Assembly: GCF_900078365.1 (NCBI RefSeq)
Contig: NZ_LT598653.1
Span: 2,542,001 to 2,606,000, forward strand
Direction of reading: 5' to 3'
Length of the DNA: 64,000 bases
From: an uncultured Sphingopyxis sp.
Lineage (GTDB): Bacteria > Pseudomonadota > Alphaproteobacteria > Sphingomonadales > Sphingomonadaceae
A program made the translations under genes and the position numbers. The notes beneath the pieces are model-generated. The model did not search any database, was not told where the DNA came from, and saw only the letters and a list, made by a program, of their open reading frames with translations. This document shows, in pieces, positions 1 through 8,584 of the stretch. Position 1 is the stretch's first letter, and every line of letters starts with the position of its first letter.

Positions 1-1242
1 GCGGTTGCTGTCGACGATCTTGTCGTGGCCGTAATAACCGCCGACGAGCCAGTTCACCGCGCCGGCCTCGCCCTCGAAATGGATTTCCTGGGCAAAGCTC
101 TTGATGCGGCCGTCCGCCTTTTGCAGCAGGATTTCATAGGGCGCGCCGCTCCAGTCCGACAGCGCCTTGCGCTGGAAATCATTATAGCTGGTCAGGCTGA
201 CGAATTTTACCGTCTCGGCAATGTCCTGATCGAGCCGCGCCTTTAGGCCCCAGAAGCGATTATTCTCCGCCAGGCCGCCCGGCAGACCGGCGCCGCGCCC
301 GATGTCGGCCGACCGGCCGGCTTCGGGCGCCCAGTCGGCCTGACTCGCCCTGGTCGGGAAATTGGCGGCGAGATAGTCGGCGAGGCCCGGCGCGTTGAAG
401 AAGCGCGAATTGCTGGTGCCCGTGACCGGGTTGGTCGCGGGGGTGAAGCCGATCCCCTGCCCCGCGACGGTGTCCGACTTGTTCCGCCACCAGGTAACCG
501 AGAGGTCGATGCTGGTGCCGGGGCCGGGGTCGATCGCGAGCGAGCCGCGGATGCCGAGCTTGTCGACCTCGCCGAGCCGTTCGTCGGGGCGCGAATTGCT
601 GACCTGCCAGCCCTTGTCGCTATTCTCGCTGCGGAAGGCGATGCGCGCGGCGACGCCTTCGCCGAGCGGGCCCGAGATGTGACCGCCGATATTATATGTC
701 TGGTAGTTGCCGAGATCGGCCTTGATGCCGCCCTCGAAGCTGTCGGTCGGCTTGGCGGTGATGAAGTTGATCAGGCCCGCCGTGGTGTTGCGGCCATAGA
801 GCGTGCCCTGCGGCCCCTTGAGCACCTCGACGCGCTCGAGATCCATGACGGGGCCGGTGTTCATGATCGGATAGGCATAGGCGACCTCGTCCACATAAGT
901 GCCGACGGTCGAGGTCGCCGAGAGGTTGATCGTGTTGAAGCCGATCCCGCGCAGCGTATAGGTCGGCACGCCCTGATAGCTTTGCGAAACGGTGAAGCTC
1001 GGCGCTACCGCGGTCAGGTCGCGCATGTCGGTCACGCGCAGATTCTCGAGCGTTTCGGCATCGACCGCCTGGATCGCCATGCCGACGTCGTTCATCGATT
1101 CGGCGCGGCGCTGCGCGGTGACGATGATGTCGCCCTCGGCGGCAACGCTGTCGGGTGCGGTTTCCTCGGCCGCAAAGGCCGGTGCCGCGACAACGAGGCC
1201 GATCGCGGTACCCGCGGCCAGGAAATTACGCATTGCCTTCAT
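1..1242 (-). CDS. TonB-dependent receptor, 3' end outside the window
   Basis: Outer-membrane receptor for energised uptake; the N-terminal 414 codons are present and the gene runs off the left edge. The ATG at 1242 follows GGGAGG by 7 nt. The protein starts with a signal peptide (cleavage likely after AFA near residue 24). The plug begins around DIIVTAQRR (residues 38-46) and carries the conserved plug motif VEVLKGPQGTLYGRN (about 138-152). The beta-barrel is only partly present. It is divergent from the LuxR-type regulator starting at 1381, so the two probably share a control region. The ligand cannot be read from sequence; the position next to an acyl-CoA catabolic island suggests an organic substrate rather than a siderophore, which is inference. 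Confidence 0.93.
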   Translation of the reverse strand, partial: MKAMRNFLAAGTAIGLVVAAPAFAAEETAPDSVAAEGDIIVTAQRRAESMNDVGMAIQAVDAETLENLRVTDMRDLTAVAPSFTVSQSYQGVPTYTLRGIGFNTINLSATSTVGTYVDEVAYAYPIMNTGPVMDLERVEVLKGPQGTLYGRNTTAGLINFITAKPTDSFEGGIKADLGNYQTYNIGGHISGPLGEGVAARIAFRSENSDKGWQVSNSRPDERLGEVDKLGIRGSLAIDPGPGTSIDLSVTWWRNKSDTVAGQGIGFTPATNPVTGTSNSRFFNAPGLADYLAANFPTRASQADWAPEAGRSADIGRGAGLPGGLAENNRFWGLKARLDQDIAETVKFVSLTSYNDFQRKALSDWSGAPYEILLQKADGRIKSFAQEIHFEGEAGAVNWLVGGYYGHDKIVDSNR

Positions 1243-1345
1243 CACTCATCCTCCCTCAAACAGCTTGTCGCCGAGCTCGTCTTTGTGCGAGCGTCGCGCG
1301 AAACCGGACCGTGCCAGAACATAGAATTGCGGCGAGAGGGACAAG

Positions 1346-1361
1346 CTGACACCTGTGTCAG
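1346..1361. promoter_or_regulatory. Palindrome upstream of the LuxR-type regulator (candidate operator)
   Basis: CTGACAC-CT-GTGTCAG is a perfect 7-bp inverted repeat with a 2-bp spacer, 19 nt upstream of the GTG start at 1381, in the divergent region with the TonB receptor. LuxR-family boxes often have the form CTG-N10-CAG, which this fits. Its closeness to the ribosome-binding site would suit autorepression. Function is inferred. Confidence 0.45.
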
Positions 1362-1380
1362 GGAGCGGAGGGACAAAAGC

Positions 1381-2130
1381 GTGATCGACGATAGGGCCGA
1401 ATGCTGGACCGAAATGCCGGGGCTGATCGCCGCCGTGCAAGCGGCGGGCGACGCGATCGGACTGCCCTATGTCGCGGCGCAGGCCGACCTTGGCGACCCC
1501 GAGCCGATGAGCGACGAGGAAGGTCGCCCCTATGCCGAAACGAGCTTTCGCTGGGTCGATCCCGACTATGCCTATTGGCGCGACCGCAAGCTGGCGCTGC
1601 ACATCGCTTTCCTGACCGCGGCGCGGCTGGTCGGCGAACCCTTCTATTACAGCGACGGCCGCCTCGGCACCTGGCGCCCCACCCATCTGCTCGACGCGGT
1701 GGATTGCTCGCAGGCGCGCAATACGCCCAATTTCGGCGAAGCGATCATCGCGCCGGTGCATCTGCCGCGCGGGCTGGTCGGCGCGGTCTTCTGGTGCTCG
1801 CGCGAGCCCGTCGGGATCGAGGCGATCTTCGCCGGGCAGGCCGGACACTTGCACAATCTCGCGGTTCAGCTCGTCGCGACGCATAATGAAGCGCGCGGAC
1901 GTCCGCGCAACGCCGCCGTGCCGCAGACGCTGACGCGGCGCGAGGTGCAGTGCCTGCGCTGGGCGGCGGCGGGCAAGACCGACGGCGAGATCGGGATCAT
2001 CCTGTCGCTGTCGGTCTCGACGGTGCGCTTCCATCTGCGCAACGCCGCGGCGAAGCTCGGCGCGACCGGGCGCGCGCAGTCGATCCAGATCGCGGCGGGA
2101 CTCGGCTTCGTCGGTGCCCGCGCCGCCTGA
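1381..2130 (+). CDS. LuxR-family transcriptional regulator
   Basis: DNA-binding regulator of 249 residues. The C-terminal GerE-type helix-turn-helix spans about 184-245 (LTRREVQCLRWAAAGKTDGE at its start, then SVSTVRFHLRNAAAKL). The N-terminal 170 residues have the size of an autoinducer-binding-like sensor domain, but no AHL synthase is visible in the window, so it would be a LuxR solo. GTG at 1381 is chosen because GGAGGGAC lies 6 nt upstream; the open frame extends further 5' only because high GC removes stops. Divergent from the truncated TonB receptor and preceded by the palindrome at 1346-1361, so autoregulation and control of the receptor are likely. Confidence 0.85.
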   Translation: MIDDRAECWTEMPGLIAAVQAAGDAIGLPYVAAQADLGDPEPMSDEEGRPYAETSFRWVDPDYAYWRDRKLALHIAFLTAARLVGEPFYYSDGRLGTWRPTHLLDAVDCSQARNTPNFGEAIIAPVHLPRGLVGAVFWCSREPVGIEAIFAGQAGHLHNLAVQLVATHNEARGRPRNAAVPQTLTRREVQCLRWAAAGKTDGEIGIILSLSVSTVRFHLRNAAAKLGATGRAQSIQIAAGLGFVGARAA

Positions 2131-2179
2131 TGCAGATGCCAGCTTGGCCCGGGATCGGCCGAGAGCCTAAGCCGAAGCG

Positions 2180-3310
2180 ATGGACATGCTGAACGATCCG
2201 GCGCTGATCGCCTTTCGCGACGAGGTTCGCGCCTTCCTGACCGCGCATCTGCCGGAGAACCTCCGCCTCGCGGCGGCGCGCGCGACGAGCGTCTTCATCG
2301 ATCCCGCCGTGTCGCTGCCCTGGCAGCGCATCCTGCACGCGCGCGGCTGGGCGGCGCCCGACTGGCCCGCCGAGTTCGGCGGCCCGGGCTGGAGCGAGAT
2401 CGAACGCTATATCTTTGCCGCCGAGTGCGCGCTGGCGGGGGCGCCAAACCTCGCGCCGATGGGGCTCAAGATGGTCGCGCCGGTGATCATGCACTATGGC
2501 AGCGCCGAACAGCGCGCCCATTATCTGCCGCGCATATTGTCGGGCGAGGATTATTGGTGTCAGGGGTTTTCGGAGCCCGGCGCGGGGTCGGACCTTGCCG
2601 CACTCCAGCTCCGCGCAACCCCCGATGGCGACGACTATGTCCTCAATGGGTCGAAAATCTGGACCACCCACGCGCATTTCGCGAACCGCATGTTCGCCCT
2701 CGTGCGCACCTCGAACGAAGGCAAGCCGCAGGCGGGGATCAGCTTCCTGCTGCTCGACATGCAAACGCCGGGCATCACGGTCGAGCCGATCCGCACGCTC
2801 GCGGGCGATCACGAACTCAACCAGGTGTTTTTCGACGATGTCCGCGTGCCGCGGACGAACCGGCTCGGCGGCGAGAATGAGGGCTGGTCGGTCGCGAAGC
2901 ATCTGCTGACCTTCGAGCGCGGCGGCAAATATGCGCCGGGGCTGATCGGGCGCCTCGAACGGCTGCGCGCCCGGCGCGACCTCGAACCGGTGCTGCGTGC
3001 GCAGCTCGACCGTGAGGCGGTGACGCTGAAGGCGTTGCAGGCGCTCGAACTGAAGGCGATGCGCGGCGTCGGCGGCGGTCCGGCGCTTTATGCCTCGGCG
3101 CTCAAGATATTGGGGACCGAGAGCGCGCAGCGCATCGACACGCTTGCGTGCGAGGCCGCGGGCCAAGCCGCATGGGCCGACGCCGACGGGCAGACGCCCG
3201 CCGAGCTGGCGGTCGCGGTGCCGCGCTATCTCAACGACCGCGCGGCGAGCATCTATGCGGGGTCGAACGAGATCCAGCGCGACCTGATCGCGCGCACGCT
3301 GCTGGGATGA
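2180..3310 (+). CDS. Acyl-CoA dehydrogenase, large-type subunit
   Basis: FAD-dependent enzyme of 376 residues, alpha,beta-oxidation of an acyl-CoA. The FAD/substrate loop FSEPGAGSDLAALQ is near 130-143, and the C-terminal signature YAGSNEIQRDLIARTLLG closes the protein. The position that is Glu in MCAD-type enzymes (YEGTNE) is Ala here, as in several bacterial dehydrogenases that work as heteromers. It is convergent, 39 bp apart, with a second shorter acyl-CoA dehydrogenase (3350-4372). The two together resemble the alpha2-beta2 dehydrogenases of steroid or branched side-chain degradation. The ATG at 2180 lacks a strong ribosome-binding site; the second Met (residue 3) is an alternative start. 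Confidence 0.9.
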   Translation: MDMLNDPALIAFRDEVRAFLTAHLPENLRLAAARATSVFIDPAVSLPWQRILHARGWAAPDWPAEFGGPGWSEIERYIFAAECALAGAPNLAPMGLKMVAPVIMHYGSAEQRAHYLPRILSGEDYWCQGFSEPGAGSDLAALQLRATPDGDDYVLNGSKIWTTHAHFANRMFALVRTSNEGKPQAGISFLLLDMQTPGITVEPIRTLAGDHELNQVFFDDVRVPRTNRLGGENEGWSVAKHLLTFERGGKYAPGLIGRLERLRARRDLEPVLRAQLDREAVTLKALQALELKAMRGVGGGPALYASALKILGTESAQRIDTLACEAAGQAAWADADGQTPAELAVAVPRYLNDRAASIYAGSNEIQRDLIARTLLG

Positions 3311-3313
3311 ACC

Positions 3314-3349
3314 GTCGCCCCCGCCTTCGCGGGGGCGACGAGCTTTTTT
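3314..3349. terminator. Hairpin with T-run between convergent dehydrogenase genes
   Basis: An 11-bp perfect stem (3314-3324 with 3329-3339, loop CTTC) is followed on the + strand by TTTTTT at 3344-3349. It fits a Rho-independent terminator for the + strand dehydrogenase and abuts the stop codon of the minus-strand one. The stem resembles the repeat family at 41171 and 54318. Confidence 0.75.
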
Positions 3350-4372
3350 CTAATTTGCGGTTTCGGCAAAACGCGCCAGATGACCCGCGCGCGGGCCAAA
3401 AGCCGCCGCGATCGCCAGCGCGCGCTTGAAATGGCCGCCGAGGCTCAGCTCTTCGGTCAGCCCCATTGCGCCGTGGATCTGCACCGCGCTTTCGCCGACG
3501 ATGCGAACGGCGTCGCCGACCTCGATACATGCCGCGCTGACCGCCTGCGCGCGATCGGGGCGGCCCTGATCGACCGCGACGACCGCAAGCTCGGTGAGCG
3601 CCGACGCCTTCATCACCGCGAGCTGCATGTCGGCGGCGCGGTGACGCAATGACTGGAAGCCGCCGATCGGCGTGCCGAACTGCCTGCGCTGGCCGAGGTA
3701 ATCGACGCTGTCGGCGATCATCCGCTGCATCAGGCCGACCGCCTCGGCGCAGCGCGCCGCGAGGATCAGGTCGTTCGCATGGTCGGCGAGCGCCCGCGCT
3801 TCCTCCCCGTCCGCGAGCAGGGCCCCGTCGCCCGGCTTGAGCATGAAGGCGAGATCGGCCGACACGCTGCCGTCGTGCATGATGCGGTGCCGCTGTTCGA
3901 CCTTGTCGCCGTCGGCAGCGACGAGCAGCAGGGCAGCGTCGCTTGCGATCAGCAGCAGGTCGGCCTCCGCCGCACCCGCGACCAATGCCGCGCTGCCGCG
4001 AACCAGCCCGCCATCGACGGCCGGCATCGCGGCGGCCGAGGCGGCGCAGATAATCGCGATGCGGCGCCGGCCCGCCGCCAGATCGCCGAGCGCCGGATGT
4101 TCGGGGGCGACGCGCGCGAGGAGCGCGCTCGCCGCGACATGCGACAGCCAGTCGGCGCCCGCGAGCGCCGGGCCAAGCTCGGCCATGACGAGCGCGATGT
4201 CGATCGCGCCGCCGCCGAAGCCGCCGGCATTTTCGGGCAGCGCGATCCCGGCAAGGCCAAGCGCGCCCGACAGGTCGCGCCAACCGGGGCGCGCATGGTC
4301 GGCGAGGAAACGCTGGACGCTTTCCTGTAGCATGCGCTGCTCCTCGCCGAGCGGAAGGTCGAGGGCGGCCAT
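3350..4372 (-). CDS. Acyl-CoA dehydrogenase, small/divergent subunit
   Basis: FAD-binding acyl-CoA dehydrogenase family protein of 340 residues. The C-terminal half keeps family motifs (RRQFGTPIGGFQSLRHRAAD, and AVQIHGAMGLTEE followed by LGGHFKRAL). The middle beta-domain is short and poor in the usual FSEPGAGSD motif. Such proteins commonly pair with a second dehydrogenase to form a heterotetramer; the neighbouring 2180-3310 gene is the obvious partner (inference). Its promoter lies in the divergent region with the EamA transporter, which carries a copy of the island-wide operator-like site at 4524-4543. The ATG at 4372 begins MAALDLPLGEEQ. Confidence 0.87.
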   Translation of the reverse strand: MAALDLPLGEEQRMLQESVQRFLADHARPGWRDLSGALGLAGIALPENAGGFGGGAIDIALVMAELGPALAGADWLSHVAASALLARVAPEHPALGDLAAGRRRIAIICAASAAAMPAVDGGLVRGSAALVAGAAEADLLLIASDAALLLVAADGDKVEQRHRIMHDGSVSADLAFMLKPGDGALLADGEEARALADHANDLILAARCAEAVGLMQRMIADSVDYLGQRRQFGTPIGGFQSLRHRAADMQLAVMKASALTELAVVAVDQGRPDRAQAVSAACIEVGDAVRIVGESAVQIHGAMGLTEELSLGGHFKRALAIAAAFGPRAGHLARFAETAN

Positions 4373-4523
4373 GTCAGAAGGCCGGAGCCGCGCAGCGCGG
4401 CGGTTGATCGGTGTGTGTCATTGGCTCTCCCGCGCCGGGTTGTGCAGCGCAGAGCGGCGCGGGTCTAGCTGATTGGTGTGGCAGGTCGCGCCGAATGGAT
4501 ACGCTCGCCGGTGATTGCCGCAT

Positions 4524-4543
4524 ATACTTAGTAATAAAAGTAT
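4524..4543. promoter_or_regulatory. Operator-like site A (TTAGTA motif)
   Basis: ATACTT-AGTAATAA-AAGTAT is an AT-rich inverted repeat between the minus-strand dehydrogenase (start 4372) and the plus-strand transporter (start 4608). The left part (ATACTTAGTA) matches the motif repeated at eight other places in this island. Binding protein is inferred, not shown. Confidence 0.55.
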
Positions 4544-4607
4544 TGCATGGGAAAGCGATGCAGGAGCTGGGGCGAATCGAGAATATGGCGCGGCGCGGAG
4601 CACGCGC

Positions 4608-5519
4608 ATGAACCCCATCTGGCTTCCCGCGTCGCTGTTCGGCGGCTTGTTTCAGGCGTGGCGCACCGCGCTGCAGCAACGGCTGCGCGCCGAACTCAGT
4701 ATCAGCGGCGCGGGGCTGGTGCGCTATCTCTATGGCGTGCCCTTCGCGCTCGGCTTCGCGGCGATCTGGCTCACGATACGCGGCGATGCGGTTCCGGCGC
4801 TGGGCGCCGCCTTTGCCGGGTTCGCCCTCACCGGGGCGATCACGCAAATGGCGGGCACGATCCTGCTCATCATGGCGTTCGGGCATCGCGGCTTCGTCGT
4901 CGGAACGGCTTTTTCCAAGACCGAAGCGGTGCAGGCGGCACTCGTCACCGCGCTCTTCCTCGGCGAGCGGTTGCCGCTGCTTGCATGGATCGGGATCGTC
5001 GCGGGGGTTGCGGGGGTGCTGCTGCTCGCGCTCGCCGGACGCGGGGTTTCGGCGCGCGAGATCTGGCGCGCGCTCGGCCAACCCGCGGCGCTATGCGGGC
5101 TCGGCGCGGGGTCGATGTTCGCGCTCGCGGCGATCGCGGTGAAGCTCGCGACGGCCGAGCTCGATGGCGTCGACCTGATCGGCTCGGCGCTCGTCACGCT
5201 CGTCGTCGTGATGGCGATCCAGACCGGATTGCACCTGCTGTGGGTCGCGCTGCGCGACCGCGACACGCTGCGCGCGGTGTTCCGGACATGGCGCAATTCC
5301 AGCCTGGTCGGGCTGCTGTCGGCGCTCGGTTCGGCCTGCTGGTATATCGGTTTTGCCGCGGCGCCCGCAGCGCTGGTGCGGATCGTCGGCCAGGTCGAGG
5401 TCGTCTTCACCCTCGGCTTCGCGCATTTCTATCTGCGCGAGCCGGTGCGCTGGCACGAGATCGTCGGACTGCTGCTCGTCGTCGGCGGCGTGGTGATGGC
5501 GCTGCTCGCGACTTTTTAG
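4608..5519 (+). CDS. EamA/DMT-family transporter
   Basis: Inner-membrane protein of 303 residues with about ten hydrophobic segments arranged as two EamA repeats, typical of the drug/metabolite transporter superfamily. ATG at 4608 is preferred over in-frame codons further upstream because GGAG is 7 nt before it and the protein then starts directly with a membrane segment (MNPIWLPASLFGGLFQAW). Upstream in-frame residues would overlap operator-like site A. It is the only gene rightward from that site and could export an intermediate or import a substrate; direction and substrate are unknown. Confidence 0.85.
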   Translation: MNPIWLPASLFGGLFQAWRTALQQRLRAELSISGAGLVRYLYGVPFALGFAAIWLTIRGDAVPALGAAFAGFALTGAITQMAGTILLIMAFGHRGFVVGTAFSKTEAVQAALVTALFLGERLPLLAWIGIVAGVAGVLLLALAGRGVSAREIWRALGQPAALCGLGAGSMFALAAIAVKLATAELDGVDLIGSALVTLVVVMAIQTGLHLLWVALRDRDTLRAVFRTWRNSSLVGLLSALGSACWYIGFAAAPAALVRIVGQVEVVFTLGFAHFYLREPVRWHEIVGLLLVVGGVVMALLATF

Positions 5520-5526
5520 GCTGAAC

Positions 5527-5604
5527 CGTCATCCTAGCAAAGGCCGGGATCTCGCCGGTGCGTCAGGCCGAGAGGGCGAGATCCCGGCCTTCGCCGGGAT
5601 GACG
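5527..5604. repeat. Palindromic intergenic repeat (GGGATGACG type)
   Basis: An imperfect inverted repeat with ends CGTCATCC and GGGATGACG and an inner arm GGCGAGATCCCGGCCTT. It sits between convergent genes. The outer sequence recurs at 28215-28243 and 56949-57031. Confidence 0.7.
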
Positions 5605-5643
5605 AGATAAGGATGCAAATATTTCCGCTAGGGCGATCAGCGT

Positions 5644-6546
5644 CTACAGAAACGCCGGCGCCCGGCTGACCATCGCCGGCAAGGGGCGGCCCATCACGCC
5701 CATCAGCCATTCCGCCGCCTCAACCACCTGCGGTAGCCCCACACCCGTCCGAACACCGCTCTTCTCGAGCATATAGACGACATCCTCGGTCGCGACATTG
5801 CCCGCCGCGCCGGGCGCGAAGGGACAGCCGCCGAGCCCGCCGAGCGACGCATCGACCGTCGCCGCGCCCGCCTCCACCGCGGCCCAGACATTGGCAATGC
5901 CGGTGCCGCGCGTGTTGTGGAAATGGACGCGCACCGGCAGGCCGCCGACCGCCTCGCGCACGCGGCCGACCATTTCGGAGACCTGCGCTGGAACACCCAC
6001 GCCGATCGTGTCGGCGAGCGCGATTTCGCGCGGGTGCGCGTCGGCGGCACGCTTCGCCATCTCGACGACGCGATCGGTCGCTACCCGGCCCTCGAACGGA
6101 CAGCCGAAGGCGGTCGCGATGGTGATCTGGCCGCTGCGCCCCGCTTCCTTCGCCAGCGCAACGATTTCCATCGCGGCGGCGAGCGATTCGTCCGAGCTTT
6201 GCCCCTGATTGCGGATGCCGAAACTGTCGCTCGTCACGCACACCGCGCCGAGTTCGTCGATGCGCCCGGTCGCGAGCGCGCGCTCGGCGCCGCGGCGGTT
6301 GAGGACGAGGCCGATCCAGGTCACATCGTCGCGCTCGGGCAACATCGCGACGAGTTCCTCGGCGTCGGCGAGTTGCGGCACTTTCTTCGGATTGACGAAG
6401 CTCGTCACCTCGATCCGGCGCACGCCATAATCGATCGCGCGGCGGATCAGCGCGAACTTGTCGGCGGTCGCGACGATCGCCGCCTCATTCTGCAGCCCGT
6501 CGCGCGGCCCGACCTCGACCAGTTCGACGGCATGATTTTTCAACAT
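5644..6546 (-). CDS. HMG-CoA lyase-like aldolase (HMGL family)
   Basis: DRE-TIM metallolyase of 300 residues, cleaving a 3-hydroxy-3-methylglutaryl-CoA-like ester into acetyl-CoA and a keto acid. Family motifs are VGPRDGLQNE (12-21), the metal-binding HFHNTRGTG, and the catalytic loop GLGGCPFAPGAAGNVATED with Cys near residue 241, all intact. ATG at 6546 is chosen because GGGGAG lies 5 nt upstream; the frame remains open far upstream but with no family similarity. It is divergent from the CoA-transferase gene, with operator-like site B between them. In a catabolic island it more likely cleaves a tertiary 3-hydroxyacyl-CoA of the unknown substrate than leucine-derived HMG-CoA; that is inference. 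Confidence 0.9.
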   Translation of the reverse strand: MLKNHAVELVEVGPRDGLQNEAAIVATADKFALIRRAIDYGVRRIEVTSFVNPKKVPQLADAEELVAMLPERDDVTWIGLVLNRRGAERALATGRIDELGAVCVTSDSFGIRNQGQSSDESLAAAMEIVALAKEAGRSGQITIATAFGCPFEGRVATDRVVEMAKRAADAHPREIALADTIGVGVPAQVSEMVGRVREAVGGLPVRVHFHNTRGTGIANVWAAVEAGAATVDASLGGLGGCPFAPGAAGNVATEDVVYMLEKSGVRTGVGLPQVVEAAEWLMGVMGRPLPAMVSRAPAFL

Positions 6547-6594
6547 CTTGCTCCCCGATTGCCCCGAGTCATTTAGCAGGTTGAAAATTACATA

Positions 6595-6609
6595 GCATTC
6601 TAAGTATAC
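6595..6609. promoter_or_regulatory. Operator-like site B
   Basis: On the minus strand reads GTATACTTAGAATGC, matching the ATACTTAG half of the shared motif. It lies between the HMG-CoA-lyase-like gene (start 6546) and the CoA-transferase gene (start 6665), so it could control both. Confidence 0.5.
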
Positions 6610-6664
6610 AAAGGCCATGGGCGAAAGAGGCCATCTTACCAGAGTCGGCCGCGAAAGGAATGAT

Positions 6665-7828
6665 ATGAGCGAGACGGGCAGCGGGGGCGCGCTGGAAGGC
6701 ATCAGGGTGGTCGAGATGGGGCAGCTCATCGCCGGTCCCTTCTGCGGGCAGCTCCTTGGCGACATGGGTGCCGAGATCGTCAAGCTCGAACCGCCGGTGA
6801 CCGGCGACCAGATGCGCAACTGGGGCCAGGGCGAAAAGCCGAGCTGGTGGCGCGTCATCGCGCGCAACAAATATTCGGTCGCGGTCGATCTGCGGTCCGA
6901 AGAGGGGCAGGCGCTCGCACACGAGCTGATCGCCAAGGCCGACATATTGATCGAGAATTTCCGTCCCGGCACGCTCGAGAAATGGAACCTCGACCCCGCC
7001 GAACTGTGCAAGACGAACCCGGGACTGATCGTCGTGCGCGTCTCGGGCTACGGCCAGACCGGACCCTATTCGGCGCGCGCCGGTTTCGGCGGGATCGGCG
7101 AGGCGATGGGCGGCTGGCGCGGGATCGTCGGCTATCCCGACCTTCCACCCGCGCGCATGGGCGTGTCGATCGGCGACACGCTCGCCGCGACTTACGGCTG
7201 CATGGGCGCGCTCGCCGCTCTGCATCATCGCAGCAAGACCGGCGAAGGGCAGATCGTCGATTCGGCGCTCTACGAGGCGGTGCTGCAGGTGATGGAATCG
7301 ACCGTGTCGGACTATTCGGCGAGCGGCACCAAGCGCCGCCGCACCGGATCGACGCTGCCCGGCATCGCTCCGTCGAACGTCTATCCGTGCAAGGACGGCG
7401 AATATCTGATCGGCGCCAATCAGGACGGCGTCTTCGCAAGGCTCGCCGCCGCGATGGGGCGCCCCGAACTGGCGAGCGACGACCGCTATGCGACGCACCG
7501 CGCGCGCGGCGCGCGGCAGGAGGAACTCGACGCGCTGATCGGCGAATGGACCGTGACGCTGACGATCGACGAACTCGAAGCCAAGATGGTCGAGGCGGGC
7601 GTGCCCGCGGGCCGCGTTTATGACGCCGAGGACATGCTCGCCGATCCGCATTTCGCCGCGCGCGAGGCGCTGGTGACGGTCGCCGACGAGGAGTTCGGCG
7701 AAGTCACGATGCAGGGCGTGTTCCCGAAGCTGTCGGCGACCCCCGGCAGTGTGCGCCGCCCCGCCCCGCTGGCGGTTGGGCAGGATCGCGCCGAGGTGCT
7801 CAAACGCTGGCTCGGGCGGGAGGTTTGA
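6665..7828 (+). CDS. CaiB/BaiF class III CoA-transferase
   Basis: Family III CoA-transferase of 387 residues, moving CoA from one acyl-CoA to a free acid. Recognisable are the N-terminal GIRVVEMGQLIAGPFCGQLL, the GAEIVKLEPP strand, and a candidate catalytic Asp171 in MGVSIGDTLAATYG, corresponding to the conserved active-site Asp of the family. ATG at 6665 is preferred (AAAGGA about 5 nt upstream); an in-frame ATG at 6617 sits almost on operator-like site B. The next gene, a glutathione transferase, starts 4 nt after the stop, so the two form an operon. It probably activates the island's acid substrate or an intermediate; the CoA donor is unknown. Confidence 0.92.
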   Translation: MSETGSGGALEGIRVVEMGQLIAGPFCGQLLGDMGAEIVKLEPPVTGDQMRNWGQGEKPSWWRVIARNKYSVAVDLRSEEGQALAHELIAKADILIENFRPGTLEKWNLDPAELCKTNPGLIVVRVSGYGQTGPYSARAGFGGIGEAMGGWRGIVGYPDLPPARMGVSIGDTLAATYGCMGALAALHHRSKTGEGQIVDSALYEAVLQVMESTVSDYSASGTKRRRTGSTLPGIAPSNVYPCKDGEYLIGANQDGVFARLAAAMGRPELASDDRYATHRARGARQEELDALIGEWTVTLTIDELEAKMVEAGVPAGRVYDAEDMLADPHFAAREALVTVADEEFGEVTMQGVFPKLSATPGSVRRPAPLAVGQDRAEVLKRWLGREV

Positions 7829-7832
7829 CGCG

Positions 7833-8537
7833 ATGATCACACTTTACGGCGGCCCGACCCCCAATGCGCGCAAGATCGCGATCGCGCTCCTCGAAATGGG
7901 ACTCGACTGGCGGCTCGAATATATCGACATCCTCGCGGGCGATCAGCTCACCCCCGAATTCCTCGCGCTCAATCCGAACAACAAGACGCCGGTGATCATC
8001 GACGACGAAGGGCCGGGTGGCGAACGCTTCGTGCTGTGGGAAACCGGCGCGATCCTGCTCTATCTCGCCGAAAAGACCGGGCGTTTCCTGCCCGCCGATC
8101 CGGTAAAGCGCGCGATCTGCTGGCAATGGCTGATGTTCCAGGTGTCGGGCGTCGGCCCGATGTTCGGGCAGGAAGCGCATTTCACCCATTATGCCAAGGA
8201 TCGGCACGAATATGCGATCGCGCGCTACAGCCGCGAGGTCGACCGGCTGATGATGGTGCTCGACAAGCGGCTCGGCGAAGCCGAATGGCTCGCGGGCGAT
8301 GACTATACGATCGCCGACATGGCGACCCTGCCCTATCTGCGCCGTCAGTTGATCGAAAAGGCGGGGCGTTTTCCGAACGTCGACCGTTGGGGCGCCGCGA
8401 TGCTCGCACGCCCCGCGGTCGCCGAGGGGATGAAGGCCGGCGTCGCGCGCGCCGAGACGATCGAGGGCGGCCTCACGGGCTTCACCGACGAACATCGCGC
8501 GATCCTGTGGGGCGACCGGCAGCATATGAAACGGTGA
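7833..8537 (+). CDS. Glutathione transferase, Nu-class-like (YfcG/YghU type)
   Basis: Cytosolic GST of 234 residues. The N-terminal thioredoxin-fold domain starts YGGPTPNARKIAIALLEMGL, with the NNKTPVI cis-Pro strand and WETGAILLYLAEKTGRFLP. The helical domain has the GPMFGQEAHF motif typical of YfcG-like Nu-class enzymes. Such enzymes bind two glutathiones and act as disulfide reductases. In Novosphingobium a Nu-class GST removes glutathione from beta-ether lignin intermediates. It follows the CoA-transferase by 4 nt. Two further Nu-like GSTs lie in the same island (8755 and 12858), pointing to glutathione-dependent chemistry in the pathway (inference). Confidence 0.9.
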   Translation: MITLYGGPTPNARKIAIALLEMGLDWRLEYIDILAGDQLTPEFLALNPNNKTPVIIDDEGPGGERFVLWETGAILLYLAEKTGRFLPADPVKRAICWQWLMFQVSGVGPMFGQEAHFTHYAKDRHEYAIARYSREVDRLMMVLDKRLGEAEWLAGDDYTIADMATLPYLRRQLIEKAGRFPNVDRWGAAMLARPAVAEGMKAGVARAETIEGGLTGFTDEHRAILWGDRQHMKR

Positions 8538-8584
8538 GGCGGATTGCCTGCTTTAGGGTGGAGAGCGGGCGTTGATCCAAATCA

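Noticed and set aside
679..1380. Long open frame upstream of the LuxR gene as an N-terminal extension
   Set aside because: It is antisense to the TonB receptor; the GTG at 1381 has a good ribosome-binding site and the upstream translation has no family pattern.
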